Source: Edaphobacter lichenicola
GTDB lineage: Bacteria; Acidobacteriota; Terriglobia; Terriglobales; Acidobacteriaceae
DNA: 64,000 nucleotides
Reading direction: 5' to 3'
Assembly: GCF_025264645.1 (NCBI RefSeq)
Contig: NZ_CP073696.1
Span: 4,030,001-4,094,000 of the forward strand
Under the pieces are notes generated by a model, which was not told the origin of the DNA, did not search any database, and was given only the letters and a program-made list of their open reading frames with translations. How positions within the stretch are numbered: position 1 is the stretch's first letter; every line of letters starts with the position of its first letter. Both the position numbers and the translations under genes were made by a program. This document shows positions 33,601 through 43,276 of the stretch, piece by piece.

Positions 33601-36348
33601 ATGCGTGAAACAGCCCCAAAGACTGCTGAAGGCCAACGCCTTGATGAAAATAAGGATCGCACCAAAAACTGGCAACGATGGGGCACCTATCTGCCGGAAC
33701 GCCAGTGGGGCACTGTCCGGGAGGACTACTCGTACAACGGAGACGTGTGGAATTCGTTCCCATATGAGATGTCGCAGTTCCGCGCCTATCGCTGGGGTGA
33801 GGATGGTCTCCTCGGATGGACAGACCGACAGTGCCGTCTTTGCTTCAGCACTGTTCTCTGGAATGGGCAAGATCGCACTTTAAAAGAGCGGCTCTTTGGC
33901 CTCGGCAATCCCGAAGGCAATCACGGCGAAGACGTCAAGGAGCAGTTCTATTACCTGGACGCTCTTCCCACGCATAGCTACTGTAAGGCGTTGTATAAGT
34001 ATCCCCAGAGCGCCTTTCCTTATGATCAGCTTCGTGAGGAAAATAAGCGGCGCGGCTATAGCGAACCTGAGTATGAACTGCTCGATACAGGCATATTCGA
34101 CGATAACCGATACTTCGACATCTTCATTGAGTATGCGAAATCTGACGCGGAAGATATGTTGATCCGCATCACGGCGCATAATCGTGGGCCCGATGCAGCG
34201 CCGCTGACAATCATGCCCCAACTTACGTTACGCAACAATTGGTCATGGAAGAATCTGGAGGCAACGGGGAAGACAAAACCAATCATCTCGCAGACCGGTC
34301 CGTTTCGTGTGCAAGCGGAACACAAGATTCTTGGCGCTTATCTTTTCGAACCCGTAGATGGAAATACCGTTTTGCCGGAGCGCCTTCTCTTCACTGAAAA
34401 CGACAGCAACATGCGCCGCCTGGACCCGAATTACAGCGGCGCGGATCATTTCAGCAAAGACGGCTTTGATCGTTATGTCGTTCATGGAGAACAGAACGCA
34501 GTGAAAGAGGCCAGCGGTACGAAGTGCGCATTTTTGTATCGACTCGTCATTGAGCCTGGCAGCAGTCAGACGATTTACCTTCGTCTCGTACGCATCGACA
34601 GCGAGACGCTACCCGAAGATAGATCAGAAAGCTCACAGCGCGTCGAACCAGCAGCGATTGATGTTGCGAACGCAGAACAGATCTTCGCAACACGCAAGGC
34701 AGAGGCAGACGACTTTTATTCACAGCAGATCCCGCATGAAGCTACGGCAGAAGAGCACAACGTCTCACGGCAAGCGTTTGCCGGCCTGTTGTGGTGTAAG
34801 CAGTTTTATTACTTCATCGCAGAACGGTGGATGACGGGTGATCCCACTCAGATCGCGCCTCCGCCCGAGCGCATGAAAAAGTCTGAAGACTGGAGGCACC
34901 TCTTTTGTCGCGACATACTTTCCATGCCGGACAAGTGGGAGTACCCGTGGTTCGCCGCCTGGGACACTGCATTTCATATGATTCCCATGGCACGAATCGA
35001 TCCTGAGTTTGCGAAGAATCAGCTCCTGTTGCTGCTTCGCGAATGGTACATGCACCCGAACGGGCAGATGCCTGCCTATGAATTTGCCTTTGGCGACGTT
35101 AATCCGCCGGTGCATGGATGGGCAGTGTGGCATGTCTATCGCCTCGGCGCAGATGAGAACGGCGTCGGCGATCTCGACTTCTTGGAACGCGCCTTTCAAA
35201 AGCTCATGCTGAACTTCACCTGGTGGGTCAACCGCAACGATGAAAAGGGACATAACCTCTTCGGCGGCGGCTTCCTAGGGCTCGACAACATCGGAGTCTT
35301 CGATCGCTCCGTCACCTTACCGGACGGCGTGCAATTGCATCAGGCTGACGGCACTGCGTGGATGGGACTGTACTGCTCGGTCATGCTACAGATCGCGCTC
35401 GAGCTCGCACATCATCGTTCCAAGGCGTATGAAGACATCGCCAGCAAGTTTTTCGAGCATTACATCGCTGTCATCGACGCTATCAACTCCATTGGTGGGA
35501 CCGGTCTGTGGGACGAAGAACAGGGATTCTATTTCGACCGGTTGGATCGTGACGACGGACAGAGTATACCGCTGAAGGTGCGTTCTCTTGTTGGTATCGC
35601 CCCGCTCTTCGCCGTCTGCATTATGAAGCGAGGCACGGTAGAGGGATTGAAGGATTTCGAGAAGCGTACGAATTGGTTTTTAGATTACAAGGAGCAGCTC
35701 TCGGAGTATGTCAGTACAGCTGATGGTTCCAGCGATGAAATCAATGGCTCGAAGTGGATTGCCATCGCGCCGCACGACCGATTCCAACGCATTCTGCAGC
35801 GGGTTCTAGATGAGTCAGAGTTTCTCTCCCCTCACGGCATCCGCGCGCTGTCACGGCATCATTATGAGAATCCGTTCGAAGTTAATCTTCGGGGAGAGCA
35901 CTTCAAGGTTCGCTACACGCCGGCGGAAGGAGATAGTGGCATGTTTGGCGGCAACAGTAATTGGCGCGGTCCCGTGTGGTTTCCTATGAATATGCTGCTG
36001 ATCAACGCGTTGGAGCGCTACTCGCTGGTATACGGCGATGATTTTAAGCTTGAGTATCCAACCCGAAGTGGCCAGCAACATACACTTGTCGAAATCGCTG
36101 AGGACATTGCACGTCGCCTGGTAGATCTCTTTCTTCCTGATAAGGATGGCCGCCGGCCCAGTCATGGCGCAGAAGAACGTTACGCTACTGACCCCCATTG
36201 GAAAGACCTGATCATCTTCAACGAGTACTTCGATGGCGACACGGGTCGCGGTCTCGGCGCCTCCCATCAGACGGGCTGGACTGCGCTCGCTGCCACACTC
36301 ATCCAGGCCCTCTACACCCGTCGCGAAATACGCAATCGCGCGCAATGA
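33601..36348 (+). CDS. GH63-like glucosidase (MGH1-type domain)
   Basis: A 915-aa cytosolic (no signal peptide) protein of the bacterial GH63-related group. The N-terminal part has NWQRWGTYLPERQWGTVREDYSYNG and WGEDGLLGWTDRQ; the beta-sandwich carries LPTHSYCKALYKYPQ. The C-terminal (alpha/alpha)6 barrel has FAAWDTAFHMIPMA, PNGQMPAYEFAFGDVNPPVHGWA, and near the end MFGGNSNWRGPVWFPMN plus GASHQTGWTALAA. GH63 enzymes are inverting alpha-glucosidases; members in this subgroup are often near trehalose or glucosylglycerate genes, which are not seen here. Length fits the family (about 880-930 aa). Mannosylglycerate-type hydrolase is the main alternative. Confidence 0.88.
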   Translation: MRETAPKTAEGQRLDENKDRTKNWQRWGTYLPERQWGTVREDYSYNGDVWNSFPYEMSQFRAYRWGEDGLLGWTDRQCRLCFSTVLWNGQDRTLKERLFGLGNPEGNHGEDVKEQFYYLDALPTHSYCKALYKYPQSAFPYDQLREENKRRGYSEPEYELLDTGIFDDNRYFDIFIEYAKSDAEDMLIRITAHNRGPDAAPLTIMPQLTLRNNWSWKNLEATGKTKPIISQTGPFRVQAEHKILGAYLFEPVDGNTVLPERLLFTENDSNMRRLDPNYSGADHFSKDGFDRYVVHGEQNAVKEASGTKCAFLYRLVIEPGSSQTIYLRLVRIDSETLPEDRSESSQRVEPAAIDVANAEQIFATRKAEADDFYSQQIPHEATAEEHNVSRQAFAGLLWCKQFYYFIAERWMTGDPTQIAPPPERMKKSEDWRHLFCRDILSMPDKWEYPWFAAWDTAFHMIPMARIDPEFAKNQLLLLLREWYMHPNGQMPAYEFAFGDVNPPVHGWAVWHVYRLGADENGVGDLDFLERAFQKLMLNFTWWVNRNDEKGHNLFGGGFLGLDNIGVFDRSVTLPDGVQLHQADGTAWMGLYCSVMLQIALELAHHRSKAYEDIASKFFEHYIAVIDAINSIGGTGLWDEEQGFYFDRLDRDDGQSIPLKVRSLVGIAPLFAVCIMKRGTVEGLKDFEKRTNWFLDYKEQLSEYVSTADGSSDEINGSKWIAIAPHDRFQRILQRVLDESEFLSPHGIRALSRHHYENPFEVNLRGEHFKVRYTPAEGDSGMFGGNSNWRGPVWFPMNMLLINALERYSLVYGDDFKLEYPTRSGQQHTLVEIAEDIARRLVDLFLPDKDGRRPSHGAEERYATDPHWKDLIIFNEYFDGDTGRGLGASHQTGWTALAATLIQALYTRREIRNRAQ

Positions 36349-36760
36349 CGCGCATGCCGGTGGCGAGTGTATCGCGCAGAAAGATGTCAGTTCAAGCTGT
36401 CTTCTTGGGTGCTGACGAATGCAGACAGGCTTTCCTCGAAGGAGACGAATGTGAGGCCAGTGTTGTCCTCGTCAACTGCCGAGACGGTTTCCATGAACCT
36501 TTGACATCCCCGATCGTCCGCCGTCAGTCTCTGAATCGATCGGCGCTGGTCCGACAAATTCCCCACGGCTATAAACAACTGATATTTTTGCCAGTATCGG
36601 GGGAATCCTCCGGCACATATTCTTTCTGTAGCTATCAGCCACTTCACGGGACGTCGATTGAAGGCAGATTTCCGCCTTCGGAGAACAACGTTCCGAAATA
36701 GCTTCTAGCGACGATCATTCGATGATCCAGCGTTCGTGATGATGCATCTCGGAGGATGAT
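36349..36760. other. Intergenic region before the peroxidase operon
   Basis: About 410 bases. An 86-codon minus-strand frame (36387-36647) faintly recalls the C-terminal domain of alpha-amylase-type enzymes (a phrase LFIAVGNLSDQ), and might be a decayed remnant; it is too weak to annotate. The right end carries the strong ribosome site CGGAGGATGAT of the peroxidase gene. Confidence 0.35.
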
Positions 36761-38575
36761 ATGGAGCGCAGCAAGAATGCTTTCTGGATCAAGGCTCTAT
36801 TTGCCTTGGCGTCGGTGTTTTCCGTAGCGTGGGCGCTTGAGCATTATTCCCCAAAGACTGTTGCAGCTCAGACTTCGCATGATCCCGTTATCTATCTCAA
36901 TCAGGGATGGTCACAGGAGGTTCGTAACAGTTACTACCATATTTCTCAAGGCTCAACTGTCATGCCGTATGACATCTTCCTGAACCTGGAAGTGGCCGGC
37001 AGTGAGGAGTTATTTCGGTCAGATGCGAATAGCGATCGCTACGGTTTGATACTCGAGGCGGCAAATCCGCAGACCAATCCCGACGGCTTGCCGGTAGGAC
37101 TGAGCAAGACCGTGACCGCGGAAGGGCCGTGGAAAGGCGTGGCTGTCGGCTTGACCTGCGCTGCCTGTCATGAAGCAGAGCTGCATTACCAAGGAAAGCG
37201 AGTTCGCATCGAAGGTGGAGTTGGAAATACTTTTGACATTGAGGGTTATTTGTATGCTCTCGACGATGCCGTTCAGGCAACGTTAACAGACTCATCAAAA
37301 TTTGATCGCCTAGCCGCGCGCCTAGGGGCGTCCAGTTCGAACGCCAAGAGCGAACTGCGTCAACGTTTCCAGAAGTCTGCTGATCGCATCCATAGCTACC
37401 GCACTCGTACCCTGGTCACTCCGTCCCCATGGGGACCGGCGCGAATGGACGCTATCGGCTTGATCGTGAACCGAATGACTTCAATCGAACCAGAGATTCC
37501 TGAGAATTGGTCTACTCCGCTCGCGCCTACTAAACCGCCCTTTCTTTGGAACGCTCCGCAAGGATCGTGGACTCAGTGGCGCGGCACCATCCAGGACCCT
37601 ATCCAACGTAACTCCACCGAGACTTTGGGCGTTTATCTGTCCATGAACCTGACTGCCAAGACGCCGGAGCAAGGTCTTTTCGATTCGAATGCTCGCCTGG
37701 ACAATCTCGAGGAGATCGAGGACTGGTTGGCTCACCTCGCGCCCCCCAAGTGGCCCGAAGAAGTGTTCGGAAAGATCGATCGAACAAAAGCCGCGGAAGG
37801 CAAGAAGCTATTCGAGGCTCACTGTGCACAGTGCCACAATTCCTATCCCTACACGTGGACCGAGGCCAACAAATACGGCAAGCGCTTTCTTGAAGTTGGA
37901 CTAGTTCCGCAAAAATATGTAGGAACAGACCCGGGACAGTTTGAAGACCTGCGGCCGTACGCACTGACCGCACAGCTCAGTCCAAATTTGCCGCCACCGC
38001 TTAAAGATAAAGATCTCGTGCCGACAGGCTATCTCTACGTCGCCTTGCAGGAACTCGTTGTTGATACGGCTCTGAAGAAACTCAATCTGACCGAAGGTGA
38101 GGCGGTTAAGATACACGGATACCGGGAATTTCCGCTTGCTCGTCCTTCGGAAGTGCCCCATTACAAAGCAGCACCACGAGATGGCGTATGGGCGACACCG
38201 CCTTTCATGCATAACGGGTCAGTGCCTAGTCTCTATGAGATGCTCATTCCTGCGAAGGAACGAACTAAGAAGTTTTACCTGGGACGAGAGTTCGACCCGG
38301 TCAAAGTTGGATTGGACACCTCAGGAAAATCCGGAACCTTTCTCATAGACACGACGTTACGCGGCAATTCAAATGCTGGCCACTCGTTCGAAAATGCCCC
38401 GCTTGGGAATGGAGTCATTGGCCCTCTACTGACTGAGGAGCAACGCTGGGCGCTCATTGAATATTTGAAGTCGATTCCGGATGAGGAAGGTCGCGTCACG
38501 CCGTTTGGCGGACCGCCAAATGCGAAAACTGGGCATGCTAAATGGGCACAACAGCCTGAGCCTCCGACAAATTAA
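36761..38575 (+). CDS. Di-haem cytochrome c peroxidase-like protein, exported
   Basis: A 604-aa protein with an N-terminal hydrophobic leader (ALFALASVFSVAWAL) and two CxxCH haem sites: CAACH (Cys133-His137) and CAQCH (Cys355-His359). The region TPPFMHNGSVPSLYEML is the typical closing motif of di-haem peroxidase/MauG-like proteins (usually LHNGSVPTL). It is longer than classical CcpA (about 320 aa), with an extra N-terminal domain before the first haem. It should act in the periplasm as an electron-accepting peroxidase or oxidase. It leads a compact four-gene run: 32 bases before the DUF4331-SRPBCC gene, which overlaps the TPR gene, which overlaps the Tat gene. The Shine-Dalgarno is strong. 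Confidence 0.88.
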   Translation: MERSKNAFWIKALFALASVFSVAWALEHYSPKTVAAQTSHDPVIYLNQGWSQEVRNSYYHISQGSTVMPYDIFLNLEVAGSEELFRSDANSDRYGLILEAANPQTNPDGLPVGLSKTVTAEGPWKGVAVGLTCAACHEAELHYQGKRVRIEGGVGNTFDIEGYLYALDDAVQATLTDSSKFDRLAARLGASSSNAKSELRQRFQKSADRIHSYRTRTLVTPSPWGPARMDAIGLIVNRMTSIEPEIPENWSTPLAPTKPPFLWNAPQGSWTQWRGTIQDPIQRNSTETLGVYLSMNLTAKTPEQGLFDSNARLDNLEEIEDWLAHLAPPKWPEEVFGKIDRTKAAEGKKLFEAHCAQCHNSYPYTWTEANKYGKRFLEVGLVPQKYVGTDPGQFEDLRPYALTAQLSPNLPPPLKDKDLVPTGYLYVALQELVVDTALKKLNLTEGEAVKIHGYREFPLARPSEVPHYKAAPRDGVWATPPFMHNGSVPSLYEMLIPAKERTKKFYLGREFDPVKVGLDTSGKSGTFLIDTTLRGNSNAGHSFENAPLGNGVIGPLLTEEQRWALIEYLKSIPDEEGRVTPFGGPPNAKTGHAKWAQQPEPPTN

Positions 38576-38607
38576 GTGCGCTACAGAGAGCTACAGGAGG
38601 ATGGCAA

Positions 38608-40113
38608 ATGTCAGACCACGTAGATGGGCCGCGGTCGATCGGCGATCCATCGATTGACCTCACCGATCTGTTCGCGTTCACCAGCCCCGAAGATCCTAGC
38701 CGCACCGTGCTTGTCGCGAATGTCTTTCCATCCGCGGGAGCCAGCGCAATGTTTTCAAACGTCGTCAACCATTCCATCGTAGTTCGCCGAATGACGGTTG
38801 CGGGGCTTGGCGAAGCTGCCAAATTCAAGCCTGACGATAAGGAATATCGCTTCAACTGTAAGTTCACCGACCTGCAGCGGGTGGCAAACGGCTCGAAACC
38901 TACACAGAAAGGCACTTGCACCTTTCCAAGCGGCCAGGAACTCACATTTGTCGTGAATGACGAAAGAGGAGCGTCTACTCCGGACGGAGTCTTTCGCGTC
39001 TTCGCGGGCTTGCGCTCGGACCCGTTCTATCTCGCGTGGCTCGTCGCGATCCTGAAGAAATTTCCCAATCTGCTAGAACACGATAACGTTCTCTCGATCG
39101 TCATCGATTTCGATACGAAGCAGGTTCTGAATCCCGATAAAGGCCCTCTGTTCGGCGTCATCGCCGAGACGAGTGCAATACCACAACCTCGTACTCTCAT
39201 CGGACATGAGCCTCCGCGCTTTGATTGGGTAGGTCGGCCGGAACAGACAAACATGCGCCTCAACAATCCGGCAATGGAAGGTGCAGACGACGTGCGGGAT
39301 CTCTGGAACCAGATGACTCCTTTTGCGCTCGCAGAAGAATTTCAGCCCATCTTTCGCAAGCGCTTATTGGATAGCTTGACGAATTGGGATATGCGCGATG
39401 GAAAGGCGGACTGGCCCCCCGCGGCGTTGACAGCCGTCATCAATGTCTACCTGGATGATTTCTTATTGTTTGACGTGTCGAAACCTATCAACGACACCAG
39501 CTTTTTTGAGATAGAAAAGAGCACCCTTCACGGACAGCCCTACCAGACAGGCGGCGGTCGCACCGTCAACGCCAACGTTATCGACATCATGCTTACCTGG
39601 ATGGTGAACAACGACCGCGAGTTCCTGCAAGGGGGAGCCACAGGGGCGACGAAGCCGGGATCCAACTCATTTCCCTATCTTGCTTCGCCCAATACTCAAA
39701 TACAGACCGCTGTCGAAAGCGTTGAACTGGCAGCCTCGCCCGACAAGGTGTGGGCGCTTATCGGGGACTTTGGTGCTGTATGGGAGCCATTAGTCGCCAG
39801 CATCATCACCGTTGGCACTGGCGTCGGACAGTTACGTACGATCGAGACGATCGACGGCAAGCGGATCATTGAAAGACTGGAAGCAATTGACAACTCGCAG
39901 AGGTCATATCGCTACTCGTTGATTAGCGGTATTCAGGCCACCGATTACGTCGGAACACTAACCGTCAGTCCGAAAGAACTCGGCAGCTTAGTCAAGTGGC
40001 AGGTGCAATATTGGGCGGACGGCCAACCCGACATTCTTGTAAAGACGATTATCAGCACTCTGCTCAAGACGAGTCTCGGAAGCCTAAGAGAGCGCTTTGG
40101 TGTAACTCAATGA
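38608..40113 (+). CDS. DUF4331-like domain fused to an SRPBCC domain
   Basis: A 501-aa protein. Residues 1-355 resemble DUF4331: the opening SDHVDGPRSIGDPSIDLTDLFAF, then PSRTVLVANVFPSAG, and the closing GGRTVNANVIDIMLTWMVNN. Residues about 370-500 look like an SRPBCC/polyketide-cyclase (Bet v 1) domain: ESVELAASPDKVWALIGDFGAVWEPLV, GQLRTIETIDGKRIIERLE, SYRYSLISG and YVGTLTV. No signal peptide is visible, which is odd for a DUF4331 protein and for its haem-peroxidase neighbour. SRPBCC domains bind hydrophobic small molecules. A GGAGG ribosome site is present. Function is unknown; the fusion suggests a ligand-binding partner of the peroxidase. Confidence 0.8.
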   Translation: MSDHVDGPRSIGDPSIDLTDLFAFTSPEDPSRTVLVANVFPSAGASAMFSNVVNHSIVVRRMTVAGLGEAAKFKPDDKEYRFNCKFTDLQRVANGSKPTQKGTCTFPSGQELTFVVNDERGASTPDGVFRVFAGLRSDPFYLAWLVAILKKFPNLLEHDNVLSIVIDFDTKQVLNPDKGPLFGVIAETSAIPQPRTLIGHEPPRFDWVGRPEQTNMRLNNPAMEGADDVRDLWNQMTPFALAEEFQPIFRKRLLDSLTNWDMRDGKADWPPAALTAVINVYLDDFLLFDVSKPINDTSFFEIEKSTLHGQPYQTGGGRTVNANVIDIMLTWMVNNDREFLQGGATGATKPGSNSFPYLASPNTQIQTAVESVELAASPDKVWALIGDFGAVWEPLVASIITVGTGVGQLRTIETIDGKRIIERLEAIDNSQRSYRYSLISGIQATDYVGTLTVSPKELGSLVKWQVQYWADGQPDILVKTIISTLLKTSLGSLRERFGVTQ

Positions 40114-41312
40114 CCGAAACTCCGATTCTTGAAACTGCACTTCCGCTGGCTACGTCCGGTGATATTGCCGTCATCAACCTGGAGAGTGCACGCGGGCAGA
40201 GCTGGAACCGTTTCCAACGGTATCCGGAACGTCCCGGAGTAGCAGGATACATCGTTGAACAAGAGCAGATGACTCTGCAGTTTCTAAGCGACGCCCGTGC
40301 GCTTGACCGCCTTGAGAGTTTGATCGAACAGCTCGTTCGGACAGGCATCGAACCAACGCAACTCGCGCTTATCCAGGCTCAGGTTGCGTCGACGGCACAT
40401 CGATTTTCTGAAGCGCGGGACTATTTACGGGCCGCTGAAGACTATGGGCGATTGCCTTCAGCCGCCAACCGACTGCTTTTGAGCATCGACCAGGCATGCG
40501 GAGACAAACTCGATACTCTGTTGGAGAGTCGCCGCCAAATAGCCGCCGAGTCCGGACGATTAGAGGACCTCGTACCACTTGGCTCATTGCTCGCGGATTT
40601 AGGTCAGTTCGATGAGGCCGATAGCATCTATAAACAAGCATTCAGGAGCTATCAAGACGTCTCCCCGTTTGCCTTGGCGTGGGTGTGCTTTCAGCTAGGG
40701 GTGCTGTGGGGTGAACTTGTGCCTGAAGTGCAGTCGAGTCGAGCGGCAGACTGGTATCGTAGGGCCATCGAATATGTGCCCAGCTATGTCAAAGCACGCG
40801 TTCATCTATCGGAGATCTATTTGGAAGACCAGTTGATCGGAGACGCGGAAGCGTTGCTCCTTCCGGCGCTGGCATCCGGCGACCCTGAAGTCGATTGGCG
40901 ACTCGCGGATGTGATGACCGCGCAGGGCAGAGCTTCGGCAGGAAAGAAATACTTGGAAAACGCAGCACGCGGTTTCGAGGCGCTTCTCGACAACTATCTA
41001 CTCGCATTCGCGGATCATGGTGCAGAGTTTTATTCTGGCAGCGGCAATGATCCCGGTAGAGCATTGGAACTTGCCGACCTTAATCTCGCGAATCGCCCGA
41101 CGTTGCGCGCTTTTGAACAAACCTACGAGACGGCAGTAGGCGCCGGCCAGCTACAAGCCGCCTCCGAAATTCTGACTGCCGCCACGCTTCGCTGGGGAGC
41201 TAGCCACGCTTTCAGCTTCTCGCCGCTGGCAGAGTGTGGAACTGCTTCCATGGGCGGTTCTGACGCGTTATTAAACGAGTTGAAAGGAGCAAAAGATGAT
41301 AATCGACCGTAG
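40110..41312 (+). CDS. TPR-like repeat protein in the peroxidase operon
   Basis: A 400-aa protein starting at ATG 40110, which overlaps the previous stop as ATGA. The body is a string of helical hairpins with TPR-like spacing (LALIQAQVASTAHRFSEARDYLRAAEDYG; LGSLLADLGQFDEADSIYKQAF; WYRRAIEYVPSYVKARVHLSEIYLED). No signal peptide or enzyme motif is visible. TPR proteins mediate protein-protein contacts; here it may assemble or chaperone the neighbouring gene products, an inference from strict coupling alone. The end of the frame overlaps the start of the Tat-signal gene by 17 bases. Confidence 0.75.
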   Translation: MTETPILETALPLATSGDIAVINLESARGQSWNRFQRYPERPGVAGYIVEQEQMTLQFLSDARALDRLESLIEQLVRTGIEPTQLALIQAQVASTAHRFSEARDYLRAAEDYGRLPSAANRLLLSIDQACGDKLDTLLESRRQIAAESGRLEDLVPLGSLLADLGQFDEADSIYKQAFRSYQDVSPFALAWVCFQLGVLWGELVPEVQSSRAADWYRRAIEYVPSYVKARVHLSEIYLEDQLIGDAEALLLPALASGDPEVDWRLADVMTAQGRASAGKKYLENAARGFEALLDNYLLAFADHGAEFYSGSGNDPGRALELADLNLANRPTLRAFEQTYETAVGAGQLQAASEILTAATLRWGASHAFSFSPLAECGTASMGGSDALLNELKGAKDDNRP

Positions 41313-41592
41313 GTCATTCATACAGGGCGCATCTCTTCTTGCCGCGGGCAATCTTTTCTTCGAGGTCGCGGATGCGCTGGCGTGTGCATCTCCGAATCCG
41401 AGACTAACAAAGACGCAAATGAGTCACGAGACAGATGCACGGTGTGCTTTCAAGGTCGTTGGATGGGAGGGACGCGATCAAAATTCGGTTGACCGCTCAA
41501 AGGTGTTGCCGTCAAATCTCACACTCGCTGATTTAGCCAGCGATGAAGTGTTCATCCACGTCAACCGCGCATGGCGGACCGCTTGGCGATGA
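41296..41592 (+). CDS. Small Tat-signal protein of unknown function
   Basis: A 98-aa protein, ATG 41296, with GAAAGGAGC as ribosome site inside the preceding gene. The N-terminus MIIDRRSFIQGASLLAAGNLFF is a classical twin-arginine signal (D-R-R-S-F-I), with likely cleavage near ADALA-CA. The mature part is only about 65-70 residues, with two cysteines, and ends FIHVNRAWRTAWR. I do not recognise a family. The Tat signal implies export in a folded or cofactor-bound state, or as a partner hitch-hiking with another protein. Its overlap with the TPR gene marks it as the last member of the peroxidase operon. Confidence 0.7.
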   Translation: MIIDRRSFIQGASLLAAGNLFFEVADALACASPNPRLTKTQMSHETDARCAFKVVGWEGRDQNSVDRSKVLPSNLTLADLASDEVFIHVNRAWRTAWR

Positions 41593-41855
41593 CAAAATGA
41601 GTTCTTCACGGCTGCGGAGCGCATCGGCATGTATCGACTAAGAACCGGTTCACCTACGCATCTGCGAGTGCTTCGAGTATTCAAACGGTTGATGATCGTG
41701 ACCGGGCTTGTCCCGCTGTTAGCCACAGTTCTGTCAATTTAAATCTCTTGCACACATCACCAGTAGCTTCTGGGTTATCGCTGACTACTCGGGCAGTCTA
41801 TTGAATTTCGACAGGCTGGTTGCAAGCGCTCATAAAGGATCGAGGCAAAAGATAC

Positions 41856-42614
41856 ATGAATCGGTCCGTACTCTCTAACGCAAGGATGCCTCGTCAAACG
41901 GCCCGTCTTACGATTGCTCTGATCTCGTTCATGCTGACTGTTCTCTGTTCGGGTGCCAAAGCGCAGCCGCAATCACAAACTACAAAGACAGAGGTGTGGC
42001 CGGAGGTCGATGCTCATGTTCAACTCGCATCAAGTTTACGAATCCTCGCGTTTACCGGGCTCGAGCAGGGAGTTGCCTATCCCTTCCAGCAGTGGTATGC
42101 GGCGGGGGCGCTCGGCTATCAGGTCCTAAGCATTCAAACGCCACACCTGGTAAATATTGACCCCGATAAAGAGCACTACTTTCTCTTTGGTGGTGGCTAT
42201 GAATTTCTTCGAACGGTGCAGTCGGGAAAGACCAAGCATGAAGACCGGATCACTCTCGATGCGACACCCAGCTTCCGTCTGCGCGGAGGATTTCTAGTGA
42301 GGGACAGGAATTGGGTCGAACTCCGTTGGATCGATGGCTCCTATTCAACGACTTACCGTAACAGGATAACCGTTGAACGCGACTTTCTCGTTCGTAAGAT
42401 TCGATTCACCCCCTACGGATCGGTGGAGACCTTCTACGATGGTTCAAGTCATTCTTGGAATCAAGAGTGGTATACGGCAGGCGTTCAATTGCCCTACAAG
42501 CGAATCTGGATGCTGAATACCTATTACCGGCGAGAGAACTGCAATAATTGCACTCCTGGTAGCTGGAACGCAGCGGGAGGGTCGCTGAACTTCTACTTTC
42601 GAAATTTGAAATGA
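41856..42614 (+). CDS. DUF2490-like outer-membrane protein
   Basis: About 252 aa from ATG 41856, with a signal peptide (ARMPRQTARLTIALISFMLTVLCSGAKA-QPQ). The mature protein alternates aromatic and hydrophobic residues in short amphipathic strands (WPEVDAHVQLASSLRILAFTGLEQG; HYFLFGGGYEFLRT; TPYGSVETFYDG; GGSLNFYFRNLK), as in a small outer-membrane barrel of the DUF2490 type. The last residues FYFRNLK lack a terminal aromatic but fit DUF2490. It lies 263 bases after the Tat gene, same strand, so may share the operon's context but is probably separately transcribed. The exact role is unknown. Confidence 0.75.
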   Translation: MNRSVLSNARMPRQTARLTIALISFMLTVLCSGAKAQPQSQTTKTEVWPEVDAHVQLASSLRILAFTGLEQGVAYPFQQWYAAGALGYQVLSIQTPHLVNIDPDKEHYFLFGGGYEFLRTVQSGKTKHEDRITLDATPSFRLRGGFLVRDRNWVELRWIDGSYSTTYRNRITVERDFLVRKIRFTPYGSVETFYDGSSHSWNQEWYTAGVQLPYKRIWMLNTYYRRENCNNCTPGSWNAAGGSLNFYFRNLK

Positions 42615-43276
42615 CTTGGACGACCGTTCACAGTAGCGGTCTGATCGAGTGTCTTTAGAGAGACGAATAACTAACTTATCGCGTCGACTGCCAATAAATA
42701 GCACTTATCGCGGTGCGAGCCCGCACGGTTCCGAGCTCGCGGCAAACATCGTGGTACGGCTACAGCGGGCTGAGATCGTCGAACTTCCGAATCTATATAC
42801 GAATCCCTCAAGTTGAGGAAAAGTTTGCTGCCTGCTTCACAGACTGAAGGGCCAATTCTCGTACGGAAAGCGTTCGCTTAGGACTGCCCGCACCGCCATT
42901 TCGTCTGTCGGGTCTCGGAGCAGCGATTGGCTGCGGAAGCGTTAGGTCATATAACAGGGAATTAATTCTCGATAATCAGGGAATATAAATTGGTCATCTG
43001 GGACGATTGAGGTCGTCTCCAACACTAGATCAGTGCTTCCCTTCCCTGTGATTAAGGACAAGTACTAACCGCTTTCTTGTCCGAACCCTTGCTGATCTAT
43101 ATCTATCGCTTACCGGTCTTGTTTCTAGTTATCTGCAACGCGGGTTTACGCATGGCGGCCCAGTCCACCTACCGTCGTGCACAGCAGCGATTCTCTTCAG
43201 AAACATCTTTGTCCCTGAAGAGCACCTTCTTTTGAGAACTCCCTTAGCTCGCCATAGAATTATTTCGTTCGCTTTG
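42615..43276. other. Long intergenic region with one copy of a dispersed repeat
   Basis: About 660 bases between convergent genes. At 42953-42984 lies a 32-base element (AACAGGGAATT...ATCAGGGAAT) that matches 56290-56321 at 27 of 32 positions; the similarity continues patchily through TCTGGG. A weak hairpin GGACAAG / CTTGTCC lies near 43056-43082. I see no gene; the frames present lack any protein character. Confidence 0.45.

Noticed and set aside
36387-36647. Minus-strand frame with a faint resemblance to an alpha-amylase C-terminal domain
   Set aside because: Only a short phrase is similar, no catalytic part is nearby, and chance cannot be excluded.
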